Of a stretch of 64,000 bases of DNA, positions 59,496 through 64,000 are shown one piece after another. The stretch is from Styela clava (lineage: Eukaryota; Chordata; Ascidiacea; Stolidobranchia; Styelidae): contig NC_135255.1 of assembly GCF_964204865.1 (NCBI RefSeq), positions 11,127,135-11,191,134 on the forward strand, given 5' to 3'. Numbering within the stretch: position 1 is the first letter of the stretch; each line of letters starts with the position of its first letter. The translations under genes and the position numbers were made by a program. Under the pieces are notes generated by a model. The model made no database searches, had not been told where the DNA came from, and worked only from the letters and a program-made list of their open reading frames with translations.

Positions 59496-61616
59496 ATGAG
59501 TGTTGGTCCACTCGCATTGGAACTTATTATAGTATTTTGTCTCGCAGTATTTCTCTTGCATCATTATGGAAATATTACAAAGCAACATCCATTGGTTACA
59601 TTCGTGACATTAACAGCGTGGTATTTCAGCTTGATCATTGTTTTTATTCTACCATTGGATGTATCATCAACATTTTATCGACAATGTCAAAACATGTCCG
59701 AAGAAAATGAAGTAGAAGTTATTGAAAATAAAACAATCAAAGGATCAAATTACACTCAAAATGCTACTTCTAATGGTACTGATGACGATACAGTAAAAGA
59801 TGTTAGTGATAAGTACTGTGAAATGCCATGGAGTTATGTACCGTCATACACACTGCCAATAATGTGGAGAATCGTTTATTGGACTGCGCAATGTCTTACT
59901 TGGGTAATCTTACCTTTCATGCAATCATATTCATGGTCAGGACAATTTTCTACAGCAGGAAAAATCAAACATGCATTGATAAAAAATGCTGTTTATTATG
60001 GAACATACTTGCTGATTTTCATTGTCTTATTAATTTATGTCGCAACAAGACGGGATATCACTTTAAATTTTTCTCAGCTCAAAGTGATTGGCATTACTGC
60101 ATCCAATACGTGGGGTCTATTTTTGCTTGTGCTTCTTCTTGGTTACGGCCTCGTTGAAGTTCCAAGAACTGTATGGCGCGCTGCAAATCCTGTATTGATG
60201 ATGTCATACGTGCATTTCAAGCTTGCAAAACTAAGCACAGAAAAGCAAGAAGCTTCTGAAACAATGGAAGACATTCTAGAGGATGTGAAAAGAAACTCGG
60301 AAGCTATTCGATACAACCATCCTTTACGAAAATATGTAAACACAATCATTGCTAAATGCCCTGATGAATTTCAGGATAAGATTAGTCAGGGAATGGATGA
60401 TTATGTTGAATACGAAGATCAGAGACATGGCCAGGAAAATGTTACGGAAAAATCACTTGTCCGATTGCATACTAGAGTTATTGATGCTGCTCAGATGAAA
60501 AAGCGTACTGTCATTCAATGGAAAATATTAATGGATAAAGCAATACATTTAGACACAGTTGTGAAGAATATAAGAAATGGTGATGGTCTATGGGTAGATA
60601 GCCCAGTTATTGATAAACGAAAACTACCATTTTTCTGTACACCTACTCTAAAATGGTATTGGGAATGCAAAATCAGACCCATTCTCCTGAAAATATCAGC
60701 ATTCTGTTTAATGATTTTATCTCTTATGGTGGTTTGGTCTGAATGCACATTTTTCAATGCTAAACCTGTGTTATCGCTTTTTGCGATCTTCATCAATCTT
60801 GCTAAAACAAGTTATAGTTATTTCTACATTGAACTTGCTTGTTTCGCAACAATATCTTATCTTTGCATTTGTGCATATTACACTATATTTCGCATGAAAA
60901 TCTTCAACATTTATTATATTGCGGGCCATCACCAAACGAATGAACCAAGCTTAATGTTTGTCGGAATAATGCTATGTCGTCTCACACCACCAATGTGTTT
61001 GAATTTTCTTGGTCTTATACATTTGGACACTCATATATCCAGTTTCACGAATATTGAAACATCCTATACACAGATCATGGGTCATCTCGATGTGATCCCA
61101 ATTATTTCAAATGGATTCAACATATACTTTCCTATGCTGGTCGTTCTCCTTTGCATCGTAACATACTTCAGTTTAGGACACAGACTTCTGGCTTTTATAG
61201 GTTATGAACAATTTATAGATGGCAATGTCAAAGGTGAATTCACAGCAGATTTTGTAGAGGAAGGAAAGCAACTTGTTAACAGAGAGTTACGACGTCAAGA
61301 AAGAGAAATAAAGAGTTTGAATCGAATACAAATGCATGGTACTACAAGCGACATATCAACACGACAATGGCAAGGAAGAAGCATGCGAGAAGTTGAAGAT
61401 AAACATTTGCAGTCAATGAGAACAAACGACAAGGTAGAACTTTTGAGTGATACTGAACCTTTGGATTACAGCTCAGTTAGGGGTGAACAATCTGCAAATA
61501 CTAGTGATAGCTTTTCAGAGAGAGACAGTGGTAGCAGATGGGCCTCATCCAGAAATTGGTCAACGCAACGAGTAACTGCGAAGAGACCTCCGAAAAATAT
61601 TTTTGATGATGTGTAG
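59496..61616 (+). CDS. LMBRD2: LMBR1 domain-containing protein 2 (LMBRD2), single coding exon
   Basis: One open frame of 706 residues matches LMBRD2 over its whole length. The N terminus MSVGPLALELIIVFCLAVFL is the first membrane helix, followed by FSLIIVFILPLDVSSTFY. A glycosylatable loop (several N-x-T/S) comes next. About nine membrane helices follow, with blocks RIVYWTAQCLTWVILPFMQS, NTWGLFLLVLLLGYGLVEVP, VVWSECTFF, AGHHQTNEPSLMF and CRLTPPMCLNFLGLIH. A charged helix (about residues 235-385) splits the membrane part. The cytosolic tail is charged and ends LSDTEPLDYSS...NIFDDV, as in vertebrate LMBRD2 (near 695 residues). Family knowledge: it is a polytopic membrane protein reported near GPCR signalling, with biochemical role uncertain. 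Vertebrate genes have many introns; this coding region has none. AATAAA lies at 62625-62630. Confidence 0.97.
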   Translation: MSVGPLALELIIVFCLAVFLLHHYGNITKQHPLVTFVTLTAWYFSLIIVFILPLDVSSTFYRQCQNMSEENEVEVIENKTIKGSNYTQNATSNGTDDDTVKDVSDKYCEMPWSYVPSYTLPIMWRIVYWTAQCLTWVILPFMQSYSWSGQFSTAGKIKHALIKNAVYYGTYLLIFIVLLIYVATRRDITLNFSQLKVIGITASNTWGLFLLVLLLGYGLVEVPRTVWRAANPVLMMSYVHFKLAKLSTEKQEASETMEDILEDVKRNSEAIRYNHPLRKYVNTIIAKCPDEFQDKISQGMDDYVEYEDQRHGQENVTEKSLVRLHTRVIDAAQMKKRTVIQWKILMDKAIHLDTVVKNIRNGDGLWVDSPVIDKRKLPFFCTPTLKWYWECKIRPILLKISAFCLMILSLMVVWSECTFFNAKPVLSLFAIFINLAKTSYSYFYIELACFATISYLCICAYYTIFRMKIFNIYYIAGHHQTNEPSLMFVGIMLCRLTPPMCLNFLGLIHLDTHISSFTNIETSYTQIMGHLDVIPIISNGFNIYFPMLVVLLCIVTYFSLGHRLLAFIGYEQFIDGNVKGEFTADFVEEGKQLVNRELRRQEREIKSLNRIQMHGTTSDISTRQWQGRSMREVEDKHLQSMRTNDKVELLSDTEPLDYSSVRGEQSANTSDSFSERDSGSRWASSRNWSTQRVTAKRPPKNIFDDV

Positions 61617-64000
61617 ATGTTACCTTCAAAATTCATTATGTTATAATATAATCTTCAAGCAATTTTCAATTTAATATATTTTACTGATAGCTACTGTATT
61701 TATTGTATTGTGCAACTAATGTTTTATATTTCTCCATATTGTTCTTTGCCTGATGTCTATTTTTAACTGTATACCATAGTTTTTAGTCTAAAATTGTCAG
61801 TATATTCAGATTTAAATACTTCTTAGATTAGATTTGTTGAAGGTACTTTTTGCAACTTCTGTGTGTGTGTGTTTTTTTTGCCTCAAGGGTATGATAAATA
61901 TGTGTTTGATATGTATGTGATTCCATATAGCCTTCAATCTACATTCAACAAATATACAACCACTGACCATGCTAAATTATTCAAGAAAGGCTCGTCAAAC
62001 CAAGAGGGATTAGGACATATTTTATTTACATCGATGCATTACTGCTTTATTAATCAATATTTTCCACTAATTAGTTCACCTGCTTGCAATAATAATATAG
62101 CTAATCAAACCAGATGCCTTATGTTCATTTTCATATTTGTCCGCAAATTGAAAGTACGTCATCAAATAATATTATACATTCTGGATATTACATCTTGGTT
62201 CAAACGTAATTGACAATAATAGTATGGAGCTAGCTGTTATTATTGAAATTTTCGGGAGTAATTTACCATATCAATGTATAATAATGGAACCTAACATATT
62301 TTAGTATTAATCAAAATTCAAGATTTAAACCTTATGCTGCACCGTCGACTTTATAAATGGTGTATTCACCTATTAATTTACTACAAACAGATATAAGTGT
62401 GTATTATTGGATACACCAAACTTAGTTTATTTCTTGCCTATCTTAGCTTTTTATTTATATATATATATCCTTTTATGGTAACGGTTAGTTTATCTGTTGA
62501 GGAATTTGATATTTTAAGTCACACAGTCGAATGTAAGGTTTTGTATTGCAAATGCACTTATTCGTAATTCAAATGAATCATAACGTAACATTGGGATGCA
62601 TAACATTACCATTCAGATTGACTAAATAAACTTAGCTTGATTCACTCATTTTCAAATAAGAATTGGTATTGTAAGTTTGCTATATATTTTTTAGTTTGAC
62701 AGTCTATTTTTTTTAATTACTGACCCACAATGTCAAATGAGAGTGACCAAGACTCTGAATGAGCCTACAATAAAAAGAGTGAAGATATTCATACTTAAAA
62801 AGGGTTGCATTTTAAAGTCCTTTGCTGCTAATATTTTAGTACGTCTGTTCATTTGTTTGACAATGGCATTCTTGTTTGATTACACCTATGTAATTAAATT
62901 ACTGCTGAGTTGAATGTTGTCACATTGCTTCTATGTCAGTAGTTCAAACAGAAGAAAAACATGGAAAAAGTGTAACAAATTTTGTTTTGTCGTTATTGTA
63001 TTCCTTTAATATTTTACATTTATATTGCTGTTATCAAAGTACCAATTTTTTCAAGTACAATAGTATCACCCTAGTTTGTAGTGCAATTTTATCAAGTACT
63101 TTTTTGTCATACTATTCATTATTAGTACTTTAATGCAGTAGTTGCAGTCAATGCTTCTTTCATTGTCATAATTTTTATTGCTTATTTGACATAAAATCAA
63201 CATGTCATCATCAGTAGCTTCACAGATATACTAATAATAATATCTGTTCCCCAAATCAGATAACGTGACTCTGACTGTAATGGGCATGCTTTATACTTTT
63301 GATATAATAGGCAGAGTGCAGTAGCTAAAACCCTTCGTCATAGTACAATTTCAACAGGATTGGAAAATGCGTCCATATTTTTCAGAAATCACGTTGTCCT
63401 ACGACCTTAGCTTCATCGTTTCACATAGAGTCGACTCTAGCTTCTATTATAGTTCTTTTCTCTATGTGATGGTTCAACGATTATTATTATTGCATTTATT
63501 TGCCTGGTTGGGAAAAAATGTCTATATCGTGTAATATTCTTATTGAAAGTACCGGTAGTTGGGCTGTGCAAAAGCTTTTATTTTATTCAAATCACCATCG
63601 GAGCACTTGCATTACTGTGCTCTATCATCTTCACTATTTGAATTGTCTGTTTTCAAGTTATGATCTATCTATTCGTTGACCATAGTATGTAAAAAGCTTA
63701 TAAGTGATTTTGCTCATTTGCACACAACTAATTGATATATCACTGATCCGTGTGTGTATATATAATAGTTACTGTGGTAGGATATGTTTTTCTACTTTGG
63801 TGCAGTTTGAATTCGTTTCACTGGGAATCAATGAAGTTTGGCTGGTTAGAATAATGTCATTCTAAGTGAAATAGGGACATTGCTGCTGTTTTAATGCTTC
63901 ATTGCTTTTTGGAATAAGATGTGATCAAATTGCACTAAAGTGAACCAGATCCCAAGTAGGCCCCACTTCAATTTTAAACCAGTGCACAATGTTAAAATCT
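61617..64000. other. LMBRD2 3' UTR and downstream flank
   Basis: AT-rich. An AATAAA at 62625 would give a 3' UTR of about 1 kb. Open frames at 61863-62213 and 62933-63133 have no signature of coding and are probably chance frames. No other feature seen. Confidence 0.5.

Noticed and set aside
61863-62213. 116-residue open frame downstream of LMBRD2
   Set aside because: It lies in the probable 3' UTR, has no domain, and codon use looks like the AT-rich background.
1-64000. CRISPR array, operons, bacterial-type promoters
   Set aside because: The window is eukaryotic; no regularly spaced repeats or prokaryotic gene layout seen.

Overview
The window is animal nuclear DNA, AT-rich, with intron-containing genes (GT-AG introns of about 0.1-6 kb) set among many DNA transposons and a tRNA-derived SINE family. 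Protein matches are metazoan (DEAF1-like, p24/TMED, ESCO, METTL27-like, JIP1, LMBRD2, a type-4 sulfotransferase). The compact JIP1, small genes and repeat style would fit an invertebrate such as a tunicate, but nothing here proves the taxon. I assembled all gene models by hand, by following reading frame and splice phase from exon to exon.

Layout. 1-3303 (+): 3' part of a MYND-finger gene most like DEAF1. 5034-6553 (+): small single-pass membrane protein of unknown family. 8009-13109 (+): divergent p24/TMED cargo receptor with a 1.4 kb hAT element in its fourth intron. 14681-20686 (-): cohesin acetyltransferase ESCO, eight exons, with a hAT element (itself carrying a SINE) before the last exon. 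20687-24283: intergenic, SINE and hAT fragments. 24284-26261 (+): sulfotransferase-like protein with a C-terminal membrane anchor; an intron carries an almost perfect 93 bp inverted repeat with hammerhead-like cores. 26262-29001: intergenic, with a 1 kb terminal-inverted-repeat element. 29002-35876 (-): METTL27-like methyltransferase, whose second intron holds a 3.1 kb transposon encoding a spliced transposase. 35877-49745: about 14 kb with no host gene that I can support, made of a decayed BEL/Pao-like retroelement, nested hAT elements, a 2.9 kb long-arm palindrome enclosing a 1.1 kb foldback, and other repeats. 49746-55840 (+): JIP1 MAPK scaffold, twelve exons. 55841-59495: intergenic, SINE and a long-TIR MITE. 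59496-61616 (+): LMBRD2 with an uninterrupted coding region. 61617-64000: 3' flank.

The host genes are unrelated housekeeping and signalling genes with no sign of joint function. The distinctive content is the repeat layer: three hAT insertions with clean 8 bp target duplications, a MITE family with 8 bp duplications of which three copies sit in introns of three genes, foldback structures, and a transposase gene whose family I could not assign to a named superfamily.
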